NCBI GenBank assembly: GCA_964578835.1
Contig: CAZOEL010000046.1
Span: forward strand, 1 to 55,628
DNA length: 55,628 nt
Direction: 5' to 3'
Source of the DNA: CAZOEL01 sp964578835
GTDB taxonomy: Bacteria > Desulfobacterota > Syntrophobacteria > Syntrophobacterales > Syntrophobacteraceae
Shown here: positions 25,897 to 34,742 of the stretch, piece by piece
Position numbering within the stretch: the first letter of the stretch is position 1
Layout: each line of letters begins with the position of its first letter
The notes under the pieces: generated by a model
Told to the model about the DNA's origin: nothing
The model's database searches: none
The model's input: only the letters and a program-made list of their open reading frames with translations
Position numbers and translations under genes: made by a program

Positions 25897-26525
25897 TGAA
25901 TACTGACTCGAAGTCCGGCCTTTCTGGAATATGGCTCATCGTAATCTTCTTCCTGTTCGTCTCCTCCGGGCTTTTGGCGTGCGCGGGCGCTCCGCCGACG
26001 CGATTCTATGTCCTGAGCGCGGGAGCCGATTCTCACTTGCAGACCTCGGAGACGCTCTCGATCGGCGTTGGTCCCATCAAAATGCCCGACTACCTCGACA
26101 GGCTTCAGATTGTTACGCGATCCAATGCAAACGCCTTGGGCCTCGCCGATTTCGACAGGTGGGCGGAGCCTCTGGAAAGCGGCTTTACACGCGTGCTTTC
26201 GGAAAATCTCGGCAAGCTGCTTGCCACGGAAAACCTTGCGGCCTATCCCTGGCCCTCTTCCAATAAGGTTGACTGCCAGGTAACAGTCGAAGTGGCGCGC
26301 TTCGATGGCGCAATGGGAGAGAACGTCACGTTGGAGGCGAGGTGGGCTCTTTTTTCTGAAAAAGGCAAACGACTCCTTACAAAGGAGACATCAAGGATCA
26401 GCGAACCCGTAAAAGGGGATTCCTATGAGGCTCTGGTCGCAGCGCAAAGCCGCGCTCTCGCCGGCTTGAGCCGGGAGATTGCCGAGGCCGTTCTTGAAGC
26501 CTCGAGCGCCAAGAAGGCTCAATAG
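25893..26525 (+). CDS. ABC-type transport auxiliary lipoprotein, PqiC-like (system 1)
   Basis: A 210-residue lipoprotein with a hydrophobic signal and lipobox LLAC (C30), followed by the PqiC/DUF330 hallmark PPTRFYVLSA and later IGVGPIKMPDYLDRLQIVTR and RWAEPLESGFTRVLSENL. PqiC-type proteins sit on the outer membrane inner leaflet and dock MCE tubes. It closes the four-gene operon with translational overlap (ATGA). Confidence 0.9.
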   Translation: MMNTDSKSGLSGIWLIVIFFLFVSSGLLACAGAPPTRFYVLSAGADSHLQTSETLSIGVGPIKMPDYLDRLQIVTRSNANALGLADFDRWAEPLESGFTRVLSENLGKLLATENLAAYPWPSSNKVDCQVTVEVARFDGAMGENVTLEARWALFSEKGKRLLTKETSRISEPVKGDSYEALVAAQSRALAGLSREIAEAVLEASSAKKAQ

Positions 26526-26563
26526 TTCAAAAACCGTTTCCAATGCATCAACGCCGAGGTCCA

Positions 26564-26577
26564 TGCGCTGCAGCGCA
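26564..26577. terminator. Palindrome between convergent genes
   Basis: TGCGCTGCAGCGCA is a perfect 14-base palindrome in the 63-base gap between the convergent lipoprotein and phosphatase genes. It has no U-tract on the + side; on the minus side AT-rich sequence (ACGG TTTTTGAA) lies further down. A weak bidirectional stop is possible. Confidence 0.3.
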
Positions 26578-26588
26578 ACTGCGCGAAA

Positions 26589-27194
26589 CTAGAATTTTGG
26601 AAGCTCCCCGGTGTCGTTCACGCAAAGTATCCTGGGGCCATGGTCATCAACGGAAATGATACTGACCGAGGCCGGGCTTATCTCGATCCTCAGGAATAGA
26701 TCCAGCGGAATGCCTGCATAGTGCGCCAGCGCCGATTTGATGACATCCCCGTGGCTCACGATTGCGACCGTGCTGTCCGGCAACAGCTCCCTGAGCTTCT
26801 CCATCTCGGCGACCATGCGGCTTTGCACCTCCACCAGCATCTCTCCGCCCGGGATTCGTGAGCCGCTCCGAAACAGGTTGAACTGCCGCCATTTTGGGAT
26901 AGTGCCGAGCTCCTGAATTGCGCCTCCGGTCCAATCCCCGAAATCGACTTCCGTGAAGGCTTCCTTGACCTCAATTTCCAATCTGAGTCTCGAAGCAAGA
27001 GGCGCCGCCGTTTCAAGGGTTCGTTCGATCGGACTACAGTAGATTCTCTCGATTGGAGCGTCAGCGAGCCGTTCCGACAGCCTTTGAGCCTGATTTACTC
27101 CTTCCGGGTTCAAGTGGACGCCCGGCATTCTGCCGGCTATGGTCTGTCCCAGCATATCGGTGCTGCCATGCCGTATCAGCAGGAAAACAGTCAT
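26589..27194 (-). CDS. Histidine phosphatase (phosphoglycerate-mutase/CobC-like)
   Basis: Branch 1 histidine-phosphatase fold. The catalytic RHG lies in LIRHGSTD (residues 7-14), the second arginine in YCSPIERTLETA, and the C-terminal histidine in IVSHGDVIKSAL; the acid in VDFGDWTGG is also present. Substrate is unknown: alpha-ribazole phosphatase, phosphoglycerate mutase and others share this pattern. 201 residues. It is 37 bases downstream of ddl on the same strand. Confidence 0.88.
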   Translation of the reverse strand: MTVFLLIRHGSTDMLGQTIAGRMPGVHLNPEGVNQAQRLSERLADAPIERIYCSPIERTLETAAPLASRLRLEIEVKEAFTEVDFGDWTGGAIQELGTIPKWRQFNLFRSGSRIPGGEMLVEVQSRMVAEMEKLRELLPDSTVAIVSHGDVIKSALAHYAGIPLDLFLRIEISPASVSIISVDDHGPRILCVNDTGELPKF

Positions 27195-27231
27195 GAGATC
27201 CTTACTTTCATGAAAATGGCTTTTTTCGAAA

Positions 27232-28194
27232 TTACTTCCCCTTTTTATCTTCGAGCGCCAATTCTATCAGGCGATCCAACAGGGCTGAAAAGGAAACGCC
27301 GGCCGCCTCGGCAGCCTGCGGCAGGAGGCTCGTTTTGGTCATCCCCGGAATAGTGTTGGTTTCCAGCAGGTAAATATCGTTTCCCGAGACTATCATATCG
27401 GTGCGGCTGTAGCCTTTGCAGCAAAGAGCCCTGTGAGCGTTTTTCGCGTATTCCTGAGCCCGGGCGGTCAGCTCTGGGGAGATTCTGGCCGGGCATATTT
27501 CATGGGTGGCGCCGGGCGTATACTTGGCCTTGTAATCGAAAAAGGCGAAATCTTCTCCCGGAATGATCTCCACCAGAGGCAGAGCGGTCAGTTCTTCGTT
27601 TCCAATCACGCCTCCAGTGACCTCTATGCCCGATATGAACTTCTCGACAAGGCAGCGACGATCGAAGCGCCATGCCTCTTCGAGAGCAACCGGGAGCTCT
27701 TCGACAGTCCGCGCAATGCCAAGGCCAATGCTGGAGCCTTCATGCTCGGGCTTGATCACCGCGGGAAGCCCGATCTCCTCGATGATCCTCTTCATGGCGT
27801 CGGGCTGATTGCCCTCCACGACGAGGGAAGGCGCGACCGGCAGTCCAGCCTGGATATAGATCTGCTTGCTGATCACCTTGTTCATGGCCAAAGCGCTACC
27901 CAGTACTCCGCTCCCCTGGTAAGGAATGCCAAGAGAATCCAGAAAGCCCTGGATCGTTCCGTCTTCACCCATGCGGCCATGGAGTATGATCAGGGCGACA
28001 TCGATTCTCGCGACGTCCTGCGCCAGGCGAAGCAGGTCGTCGCGTGGGTCGTAGCGGAGCACGTCGTAGCGTTCTTTATTCAGAGCCTCATACACTTGCG
28101 CGCCGCTCTTCAGAGACACTTCGCGCTCAGCCGATCTGCCTCCGGCCAGTAGCGCCACAGTCAATTTTTTCCCGCTCATGTTCCTCCCATTCAT
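27232..28194 (-). CDS. ddl: D-alanine--D-alanine ligase
   Basis: ATP-grasp enzyme making D-Ala-D-Ala for peptidoglycan. Visible are LLAGGRSAEREVSLKSG, LHGRMGEDGTIQGFLDSLGIPYQGSGV, the ATP-grasp loop EHEGSSIGL and the C-terminal ARIDMI-like and LLETNTIPGMTKTSLLPQAA block. 320 residues. The 5' end overlaps the HD gene by 68 bases from the first ATG; an in-frame ATG 15 bases on (28179) has GGGAGG only 3 bases before it, so the true start is unclear. Confidence 0.94.
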   Translation of the reverse strand: MNGRNMSGKKLTVALLAGGRSAEREVSLKSGAQVYEALNKERYDVLRYDPRDDLLRLAQDVARIDVALIILHGRMGEDGTIQGFLDSLGIPYQGSGVLGSALAMNKVISKQIYIQAGLPVAPSLVVEGNQPDAMKRIIEEIGLPAVIKPEHEGSSIGLGIARTVEELPVALEEAWRFDRRCLVEKFISGIEVTGGVIGNEELTALPLVEIIPGEDFAFFDYKAKYTPGATHEICPARISPELTARAQEYAKNAHRALCCKGYSRTDMIVSGNDIYLLETNTIPGMTKTSLLPQAAEAAGVSFSALLDRLIELALEDKKGK

Positions 28195-28750
28195 ATTCAG
28201 GCTCTGCGGAAAGGAGCATCAGCTCCGTCTCCGTCGGGCTTATGGTGAGACGCTCAAAAAGTCTTGCTTCCAAAATTGTGTACAGGCGCATTCTTTCCCG
28301 AAGCATGATTCCCTGCTCGGGGGTTTTCGTATACCGGACGATGAGATCCTCGAATCGTTCCTCCAGGGTGACGATCCGGTCGTGCTTCACCCTCTTGTCG
28401 GAGTAGTTCACGATTAGAGCTTCCGTAAAGGGGCCTGTTGCGCGCTCCATATCCAAAAATACATGCTCTCTCACAATCGGAGCAATCTGCAGGTATCCCC
28501 AATCCAATACCATCTTTGCGCCCAGCTCATTGTGCCTTTCGCCCGTAGTCAGACTTTGCGGTTTGGCAATGTCGTGGAGAAGAGCTCCTGCTTCTATCAG
28601 CTCCATATTCAACTCGATGCCGTTGTCCTTCAGCCTGGCCCCCAAATATACGGCAATTGCCGTAACCATCAAACAATGTTTTTGAATATGGAGGGGCATG
28701 CTGGTCTCATGCATCAAGGACAAACATTCGTTACGGGTGGGAATGATCAT
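28127..28750 (-). CDS. HD domain (HDIG-like) phosphohydrolase
   Basis: A 207-residue cytoplasmic HD-superfamily protein. The metal-binding histidines and aspartate appear as HIQKHCLMVTAIA, then ALLHDIAKPQ (the HD pair), then RHNELGAKM and EHVF. Such proteins hydrolyse phosphoester bonds of nucleotides; the specific substrate is not predictable. The 3' end overlaps ddl by up to 68 bases, suggesting translational coupling. Confidence 0.85.
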   Translation of the reverse strand: MIIPTRNECLSLMHETSMPLHIQKHCLMVTAIAVYLGARLKDNGIELNMELIEAGALLHDIAKPQSLTTGERHNELGAKMVLDWGYLQIAPIVREHVFLDMERATGPFTEALIVNYSDKRVKHDRIVTLEERFEDLIVRYTKTPEQGIMLRERMRLYTILEARLFERLTISPTETELMLLSAEPEYEWEEHEREKIDCGATGRRQIG

Positions 28751-29535
28751 CGTATTGAGCCATCCTTTCTCAGAATAATCAGAATTCGAGCAACTACGCT
28801 AAATAAATATACTCATATTCCAGAAAATTTAAGGTATGACAAGGATGAATCCACTCCTACCGGGGAAAACGCGCTCTCCGCAGCGTGCATAGAGGTCCAA
28901 TGCTTCGAAATATTAATCCTTGTAAGAACAATGACTTATGGTGGTGTGTGCTTACTTGCCCAGTTTCATTGATAAAAGAGAAGAGCCCATTCAAGACCGG
29001 CTACCCGTAAGGAGATGGGTGTTTTGCGAAGATTTCTTAAGAAAAGCAGAGAACGGAGAAGATCGACCTATCTGCTTTCGGAGAATCATCCTCTTGAAAA
29101 AAACTAAGATCTTGATTTATCGTGTAAAGCATAAGCATCAAATTCTCATTGCTCTATGCACGTTTAGCCCACCTTGCCTCCTAACATCCATCCATTATGA
29201 CGAAATTCTTCCTACCCTAATCTTTGGCGAATCTACTTCAAAACTCTCAAGATCGGCTTTGACCGAAAAGCGACGATCCGGTATGAAGGAGCCACTCGTC
29301 GAGTTAATGATTGTTTCCCGCATCTAATCGTCTTAAATCTTAGAATAACGATGATATTTTAGGTTTTTTGGCGTTTTTCTCTTTATAACTCTTTTTCGAT
29401 CTGAAGAGGCAGATCCTTTTAAAGAGCCTCGACCATGCGAGATATGACCTCGGCAAGGCTCGTTTTTGGCGTTGGCTGCGAGGCTTTTTTGTTGATGGCG
29501 AACTATAAACCGGAATGAGCGAGTAAGAGGGATTC
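28751..29535. other. 785-base non-coding region before the dnaA-like gene
   Basis: AT-rich and without a convincing gene; the one open frame (28938-29327 on +) has no ribosome site and low-complexity content. I saw no TTATCCACA-type DnaA box. Near the gene, the segments AGCCTCG (29426-29432) and CGAGGCT (29479-29485, followed by six T) can pair across about 46 bases, and GAGCC/GGCTC (29424, 29457) compete with them, so a leader with alternative folding is possible but unproven. Confidence 0.4.
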
Positions 29536-30891
29536 ATGGATCAGGAATGGCGTCAAATCAAAAGTAAATTGCAGAAGAGCCTCTCGAAGGGACAGTTCGA
29601 TCTTTGGGTATCGACCATCGATCCCCAAGGTATTGAGCAGGACCGGCTGATCCTCGGATGTCGCAATCGCTTTCATATAGAGTGGGTGCGAGAGAAGCTC
29701 GACAAGAAGCTGCTCAATGCAGCGCGTCAACACTTCCCCGACCTTCGCAAGATCGAATACAGGATTTGTGAAGGGAGCGTGTTCGACAGGAAGGAAGATG
29801 ATGAGGCGATCCCCGGCCCTCAACAGCTCACTTTCCGGGAATTGATCAAGCGGCCCGGTCCCGCTTTCAATCCCCGTTTCACTTTCGACCATTTTGTGGT
29901 GGGCGCCAGCAATCATTTTGCATATGCTGCGACGATGGCCGTGGCGGAAAGCCAGCAAGCCTACAACCAATCGGTTTTTTTGCTCTCGCAGACGGGACTT
30001 GGCAAGAGCCATCTCTCACACGCCGTGGGAAACTACCTGCTGAATAAAAAACCCGATCTTCGCGTCCAGTACATCACTACCGAGCAATTTGCCAATGAAA
30101 TGATTTTTTCTCTGAAACATGGCAATATCGAAGCGTTCAAGAATAAATTCCGAAGCGGCTGTGATGTGCTTCTGCTCGAGAAGATTGAATTTCTGAGCGG
30201 TAAGGAGAAGGTGCAAAGCGAGCTGGTTTATACGCTTGACGAGCTCATGGACCGGGGCAAAAAGATTCTGTGCACGGGCAACGCATACCCGAAGGATATC
30301 CCCAAGCTCAATACCGAGCTGCGCTCGCGACTCGGAGGCATACTCGTTGCGCCGATAGAGGCTCCGGATTTCAAGACGAGAATCGAGATCATCACGCGGA
30401 AGGCGCAAAGCGAGGGAGCGAGGCTTCCCGCAAACGTCGTGGAGTACCTGGCCGACAGGGTGACCGGAGACGTGCGTTCGCTCGAGAGCTGCCTCATCGG
30501 CATTATCGCCAAGAGCAATATCCTTTCCGTAGCTCCCAGCATTGAGCTTGCCCGCGATGTCACCCAGACCATGTTGAACAGGTTGCCTCAAATCACTGTA
30601 GACCATATTCAACAGATAATCTGCGCCAGTTTCCAAATCACCATGGATGACCTCAAATCCGCCTCCCGGAAGCAAGAGCTCGCCATGGCTCGCAAGATCG
30701 GCATGTACCTGTCGCGTCAATACACAACCGAATCCCTTGCCTCCATTGGAAAACTTTTCAACCGCACTCACAGCTCCGTATTGTACGCGGTCAACGGGCT
30801 TGCCAAAGACATAAAGGACAAAAACAGCAAGCTCAAACGCCAGGTCGAATACGTCAGCCGCCGGTTGGAGACAAGTTGCCTTTCAGCATAG
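29536..30891 (+). CDS. DnaA-family protein with degenerate Walker B
   Basis: A 451-residue protein with all four DnaA domains: N-terminal domain I (1-80), linker, AAA+ domain III (about 110-335) and the domain IV HTH (about 350-450), where the DnaA-box contact motif reads NRTHSSVLYA (410-419; usual form GRDHTTVLHA). Walker A is SQTGLGKS (151-158). The Walker B site, normally LLIDDIQFL, reads LLLEKIEFL: the two acidic residues are E215 and K216. Sensor I is CTGNAYP instead of TSDRPP. The arginines of LRSR (box VII) and DVRSLE (sensor II) persist. Origin binding may be retained while ATP hydrolysis is altered. No dnaN or oriC-like array lies nearby, so this is probably a paralogue. The 3' end overlaps the convergent lipoprotein gene by 38 bases. 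Confidence 0.85.
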   Translation: MDQEWRQIKSKLQKSLSKGQFDLWVSTIDPQGIEQDRLILGCRNRFHIEWVREKLDKKLLNAARQHFPDLRKIEYRICEGSVFDRKEDDEAIPGPQQLTFRELIKRPGPAFNPRFTFDHFVVGASNHFAYAATMAVAESQQAYNQSVFLLSQTGLGKSHLSHAVGNYLLNKKPDLRVQYITTEQFANEMIFSLKHGNIEAFKNKFRSGCDVLLLEKIEFLSGKEKVQSELVYTLDELMDRGKKILCTGNAYPKDIPKLNTELRSRLGGILVAPIEAPDFKTRIEIITRKAQSEGARLPANVVEYLADRVTGDVRSLESCLIGIIAKSNILSVAPSIELARDVTQTMLNRLPQITVDHIQQIICASFQITMDDLKSASRKQELAMARKIGMYLSRQYTTESLASIGKLFNRTHSSVLYAVNGLAKDIKDKNSKLKRQVEYVSRRLETSCLSA

Positions 30892-31492
30892 CGCAAAGGT
30901 CACGCTGTAACTGCGTGGACAACAGTTGCACGAGCCCGCTCATTTCCGCTGCAAATCGTTCCGAATCGCCTTCGGAGGCGGGCTCGCCCTCGAGACGATA
31001 GCGCTTGTGGAATAGCACGTCCGACTTTGGCTCTTCTGTCCAGAGTCTCACTTCGATATCCAGGACCGCACGCCCGCTCGCTCCATGTTCTTCCCAGGCA
31101 AATCGGAAAATGCTCCCACCCAGGTGCATAGGCGGCCTGGATGCGTCCGCGGTTCCAACTACGCGAGGAAAAAGGCCGGAATCCCCAAGGTCCTGGAGGA
31201 GCCGGTCCGAGATCATGATCCCGGGCAAAGCTATCCAGCGATACGTTGGCGACAGTTTGACGCGGCGCGAAGGGGAAATGACGATCATCTCATCCCGGTC
31301 ATAGGGTGCGGCCGCAGAGAAATGCCATAGCCTCAGGCCTTTGTCGAAACGGCTTTCGCAGGCGAAGGGCGAGAGGCGATAATCCACCTCGTAGTAATGG
31401 GGGGACTCCGAAGATGTGAAGCGTCCTAAACAGGCAGTCAGCCCGAGAAGAACGATCGATGCCAAAATCAGGTTGCGAAAGCTCATGATCAT
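30854..31492 (-). CDS. ABC-type transport auxiliary lipoprotein (system 2)
   Basis: A 212-residue lipoprotein with lipobox LTAC (C21). The mature part follows the PqiC/DUF330 plan: YYEVDYRLSP, then RDEMIVISPSRRVKLSPTYRWIALPGIMISDRLLQDLGDSGLF, the usual assembly with a conserved W. It is the last gene of the second MCE operon and overlaps mlaD-2 by 4 bases. Less similar to PqiC than the system 1 lipoprotein. Confidence 0.83.
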   Translation of the reverse strand: MIMSFRNLILASIVLLGLTACLGRFTSSESPHYYEVDYRLSPFACESRFDKGLRLWHFSAAAPYDRDEMIVISPSRRVKLSPTYRWIALPGIMISDRLLQDLGDSGLFPRVVGTADASRPPMHLGGSIFRFAWEEHGASGRAVLDIEVRLWTEEPKSDVLFHKRYRLEGEPASEGDSERFAAEMSGLVQLLSTQLQRDLCAMLKGNLSPTGG

Positions 31493-32472
31493 TTCCTCTC
31501 GAAGGGATTGTCCGCTTTGGGTGGAAAGAGAATCCTGTTCGGCTGCTCTTTCAAAGTATGGATAAGCCCGTTCAACTGAATGAGAAGGGTTTTGAACTGC
31601 TGGAGGCTCTGTTCGAGAATGACCGTCGAATCGCTTACCTTTTGATCCACTGTGGAAAACATGGAGCCTCCGGAGGCTATCGTTTCGTCCCAGTTTTTTG
31701 CAAGTCGCGCAAAAGATCCGGGCGGCAGGCTCTTGAGCTCTTTTGCCAAAACTTCCGTTGCCTTTCTGGTATTTTCCAAACTTGCCGAAAGATCTCGGAA
31801 GCCTTTTTCCATGCTTCCGTTTCCCGAGGCCTTGTTGAGGCGCTCCATGAATACAGCGGCCTCGGAAGCCGTCCTGTACAAAGCTTGCACGGTGTCATTC
31901 CATGCTTCGGGATCTATCGCGCCTTCAAAATGAACGAGAAGGGAATTGACGAGCTCCGCCGTCTTGGTCCAGTTGTCTGTAAGGCCCTTGAGATCGAGAG
32001 CTTCGAGCTTGGCGTAGATGCTCTCGAGCGCCATTTTCAGCTGTTTTATCTCGGAAGGATAGGAATGTATGACAGGGGCGGGGGGCTCAAAATCCAGCTC
32101 CGGCGTGAGCTTCATGAGATCTGCCGAAGCCGTGTCGATTTCGAGGGTGCGCATGCCCGTGAGTCCCTGTTCCCGAAGCAGGATCGCCAGGGAGTCATCC
32201 ACCTGAAATTCAGATCTGAGGCGCATCATGACCTCAATGAGACGCCCGTCCGGCGCAAGTCCTATGGATGCAACGCGACCCACTGCAACACCGCGGTAAT
32301 TCACAAGAGCATCCCTCTGAAGTCCTTTAACCGTTTCGTCAAAGTAGGTGACGTAAGTAGTGGTTTTCTCCAGGAGATGAGATGCTCCAATCCAGATTAT
32401 GGCTCCAGTGCCCATGAATCCGCACGCCAGTATGAACAAGCCGAGCTTGAAAGGGTTTACGGTTCGCGCCAC
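31489..32472 (-). CDS. MlaD-type MCE domain protein (system 2)
   Basis: N-terminal anchor helix (about 10-32), then an MCE domain with YVTYFDETVKGLQRDALVNYRGVAVGRVASIGL and LAILLREQGLTGMRTLEIDTA, then a helical C-terminal region to residue 327. The missing extended coiled tail and different MCE loop set it apart from the system 1 protein. It follows the ATPase gene by 23 bases. Confidence 0.92.
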   Translation of the reverse strand: MARTVNPFKLGLFILACGFMGTGAIIWIGASHLLEKTTTYVTYFDETVKGLQRDALVNYRGVAVGRVASIGLAPDGRLIEVMMRLRSEFQVDDSLAILLREQGLTGMRTLEIDTASADLMKLTPELDFEPPAPVIHSYPSEIKQLKMALESIYAKLEALDLKGLTDNWTKTAELVNSLLVHFEGAIDPEAWNDTVQALYRTASEAAVFMERLNKASGNGSMEKGFRDLSASLENTRKATEVLAKELKSLPPGSFARLAKNWDETIASGGSMFSTVDQKVSDSTVILEQSLQQFKTLLIQLNGLIHTLKEQPNRILFPPKADNPFERK

Positions 32473-32495
32473 GGATGGGGTCCTCCGAAATTCGT

Positions 32496-33284
32496 TCAGT
32501 CCTCGCGACGGGGTAGGCGGTGGAAAAACGCTAAAACCCGGGGATCGTCGCTCTCCCTCTTCAACCGGTCGGGATGTCCGACTGCGATGATTCCCTTAGC
32601 ATCTCCGTCCAGCATGATCGATCGGTGCGAGATGCTCTGGATGCTGTGCAGTTCGTGAGTCACCACCACCATGGTGATTCCCAGCGAGTTGTTGATCTCG
32701 ATCAAAAGTTGGTCGAGCTCGGCGGAAATGACGGGATCGAGTCCCGCCGAAGGCTCATCGCAGAAGAGGATTTTGGGATCCAGCGCAAGCGCCCGAGCCA
32801 GTCCGGCCCTCTTGCGCATGCCTCCGCTCAACTCGGCCGGGTAGTAATCCTCGAAACCCTTCAAGCCGACCATCTCGAGCTTCAGGCTCACAATATCGTG
32901 GATAAGCAGTTTTGGTAAATCTGTAAACTCCCTGACGGGGAGAGTGACGTTTTCCGCAAGTGTGAGAGAGCCTATGAGCGCCCCAGCCTGGAAAAGGACC
33001 CCGATCATTCGCCTCGTCTTCCGGAGCGCAGCGTCACGGTTCTTGCCCGAGATCTCATTTCCGGCGATGAAGATGCTCCCCTTCTTGGGAGGCAGAAGTC
33101 CGATGAGACCCTTGAGCAAGGTGCTCTTGCCGCAGCCGCTGCCGCCCAAAATCGTAACGATCTCTCCTGAATATATCGAAAAATCCATATCTTCCAGGAT
33201 CACTCGATCGCCATATCCGAGTCCGAGATTCTCGACGCGTATGATTTCCTCGCGAGGAGAGCCCTCGCTGTGTGTCGCCTCCAT
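32496..33284 (-). CDS. MlaF-type ABC ATPase (system 2)
   Basis: Walker A GGSGCGKS, signature SGGMRKRAGLARALALDPKILFCDEPSAGLDP, switch histidine VVVTHELHSI. 262 residues. It belongs with the STAS-MlaE permease upstream and the MCE protein downstream on the same strand. Confidence 0.94.
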   Translation of the reverse strand: MEATHSEGSPREEIIRVENLGLGYGDRVILEDMDFSIYSGEIVTILGGSGCGKSTLLKGLIGLLPPKKGSIFIAGNEISGKNRDAALRKTRRMIGVLFQAGALIGSLTLAENVTLPVREFTDLPKLLIHDIVSLKLEMVGLKGFEDYYPAELSGGMRKRAGLARALALDPKILFCDEPSAGLDPVISAELDQLLIEINNSLGITMVVVTHELHSIQSISHRSIMLDGDAKGIIAVGHPDRLKRESDDPRVLAFFHRLPRRED

Positions 33285-33305
33285 AAGCCGGCTCCTGACT
33301 CGTTT

Positions 33306-34436
33306 CTACCAGTCGAAGACATGAAATAGGATGGTGAAAATGGAGTCTGCGAAGATGATGAGGAAGATCCCGCTCACGACTGCCGAGGTTGTCTGACGGC
33401 CCACGCTGTCTGCTCCCTTCTCGGTCTGCAATCCTCTAAAGCACCCGATGAGCGCCACCAGCACAGCGAAGACCAGGCTTTTGATAAGTCCCGACATGAC
33501 GTCCGTTATGGTCAATATGAGATAAGCCTCTTCCAGGAAGGCGAGCGTGGTGAGGTCCAGGCTCGTGATCCCGACCACAATACCGCCCAGGATTCCGGAA
33601 ACGTTGGAGAGGATCGTCAGAAGCGGGCCGCATAGCGCCAGAGCGAATACCTTGGGAAGTACGATGAAGTTGGTGATGTCAAAGCCCATCACGGTGAGAG
33701 CGTCCAGCTCCTCATTGACCTTCATGGCCCCGATTTCGGCTGCAAAAGCGGAGCCGGACCTGCCGGCCAGAATGACCGCCGTAAAAACCGGCGCGAGCTC
33801 TCGCGTGAGCGCGAGGCTCAAGAGATCCGCCACATAGATATTCGCGCCGAACTGGCGCAATTGAACGGCGGCCTGAAACGCCATGACAAGGCCAATGAGG
33901 AAGCTCATGAGAAAGACAATGGGCACGGCGTCCGCGCCTGACAGTTGAGCGTAGTAGAATGTTTCCTTCCAGCGAAAGCGCCTGAAGTCGCGAAGGCAGC
34001 TCAAAGAAGAGAGAGTAAAATCGCCCACGAACTGAATGATGTCATGCCACTCTTTCATTTTGCGCAGCATGGCCAGCCCGAGCCGGGAGACCCTATCCGA
34101 AACGGGAGAGGAGGGCGTTGATGGTTGCTGACGAGGCTCGGTTTCTACGTAGCGGAGAAAATACTCGGCGGCGGGTGGAATGGAAAGATAACGGATACTG
34201 ATTCCATGCCGGCTGCAATGACGCCATAACAGCCGCAGGAGCGAAAATCCCGAACTGTCAATTGTTTCTACGTTACGAAAATCAAGGACGAGGCTATGTG
34301 GGGGATGCTCCTTCAGAAGATCGAGAACATTCTCCCACAACGGCCTGGCGTGTCCGAAGGTCAAGGGCGTCTTGAAAACGAAGACGGTTTCCCCCGTTGA
34401 GGTATGATCCGTTTCGATAAATGATGTGCGCCCCAT
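33306..34436 (-). CDS. MlaE-type ABC permease with N-terminal STAS domain (system 2)
   Basis: Residues 1-100 form a recognisable STAS domain (SLVLDFRNVETIDSSGFSLLRLL), residues 120-376 the MlaE permease with LTRELAPVFTAVILAGRSGSAFAAEIGAMKVNEELDALTVMG. Fusing STAS to MlaE replaces the stand-alone MlaB. The gene follows ihfA by 18 bases, so the nucleoid protein and this transporter are probably co-transcribed. Confidence 0.93.
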   Translation of the reverse strand: MGRTSFIETDHTSTGETVFVFKTPLTFGHARPLWENVLDLLKEHPPHSLVLDFRNVETIDSSGFSLLRLLWRHCSRHGISIRYLSIPPAAEYFLRYVETEPRQQPSTPSSPVSDRVSRLGLAMLRKMKEWHDIIQFVGDFTLSSLSCLRDFRRFRWKETFYYAQLSGADAVPIVFLMSFLIGLVMAFQAAVQLRQFGANIYVADLLSLALTRELAPVFTAVILAGRSGSAFAAEIGAMKVNEELDALTVMGFDITNFIVLPKVFALALCGPLLTILSNVSGILGGIVVGITSLDLTTLAFLEEAYLILTITDVMSGLIKSLVFAVLVALIGCFRGLQTEKGADSVGRQTTSAVVSGIFLIIFADSIFTILFHVFDW

Positions 34437-34454
34437 TCAAGAGACAAAGCTCCT

Positions 34455-34742
34455 CTACTCTTCCATGTTGATTTTTTCTCTAAGAACTCCGGAGCACTTG
34501 AAAGTAACCACTTTTCGAGGCGACAACATAATAGGGGTTCCCGTCTGAGGGTTGCGGCCTCGTCGCTGATTCTTCTCCTTGACGCTGAATTTGCCAAAGC
34601 CGCTGATCAGCACATCTTCGCCGTCCTCGAGGGTTTGCTTGATTATCTCAAAAAGAGTCTCAATGATGTGAGCTGATTCGGTTTTGGTGAAGATATTTTT
34701 CGCGAAAAGGTTTTCGACTATATGCGCCTTAGTCAACGTCAT
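34455..34742 (-). CDS. ihfA: Integration host factor alpha / HU family DNA-bending protein
   Basis: A 95-residue DNABII protein. It begins MTLTKAHIVENLFAKN, has ISGFGKFSVKEKNQRRGRNPQTG, the flexible DNA-clasping arm with the conserved RNPQTG proline, and ends SPRKVVTFKCSGVLREKIN. The RGRNPxTG form and IHF-alpha-like helix 1 favour IhfA over HU. IHF normally assists sigma-54 activation by bending DNA. GAAGGAGAT precedes the ATG. Confidence 0.9.
   Translation of the reverse strand: MTLTKAHIVENLFAKNIFTKTESAHIIETLFEIIKQTLEDGEDVLISGFGKFSVKEKNQRRGRNPQTGTPIMLSPRKVVTFKCSGVLREKINMEE

Noticed and set aside
28938..29327. 129-residue open frame on + before the dnaA-like gene
   Set aside because: No ribosome site, low plausibility of composition and no recognised family.
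28751..29535. Replication origin with DnaA boxes
   Set aside because: No TTATCCACA-like repeats were seen.
31558..32658. 366-residue open frame antisense to mlaD-2/mlaF-2
   Set aside because: Shadow of two firm genes; no ribosome site and no domain.
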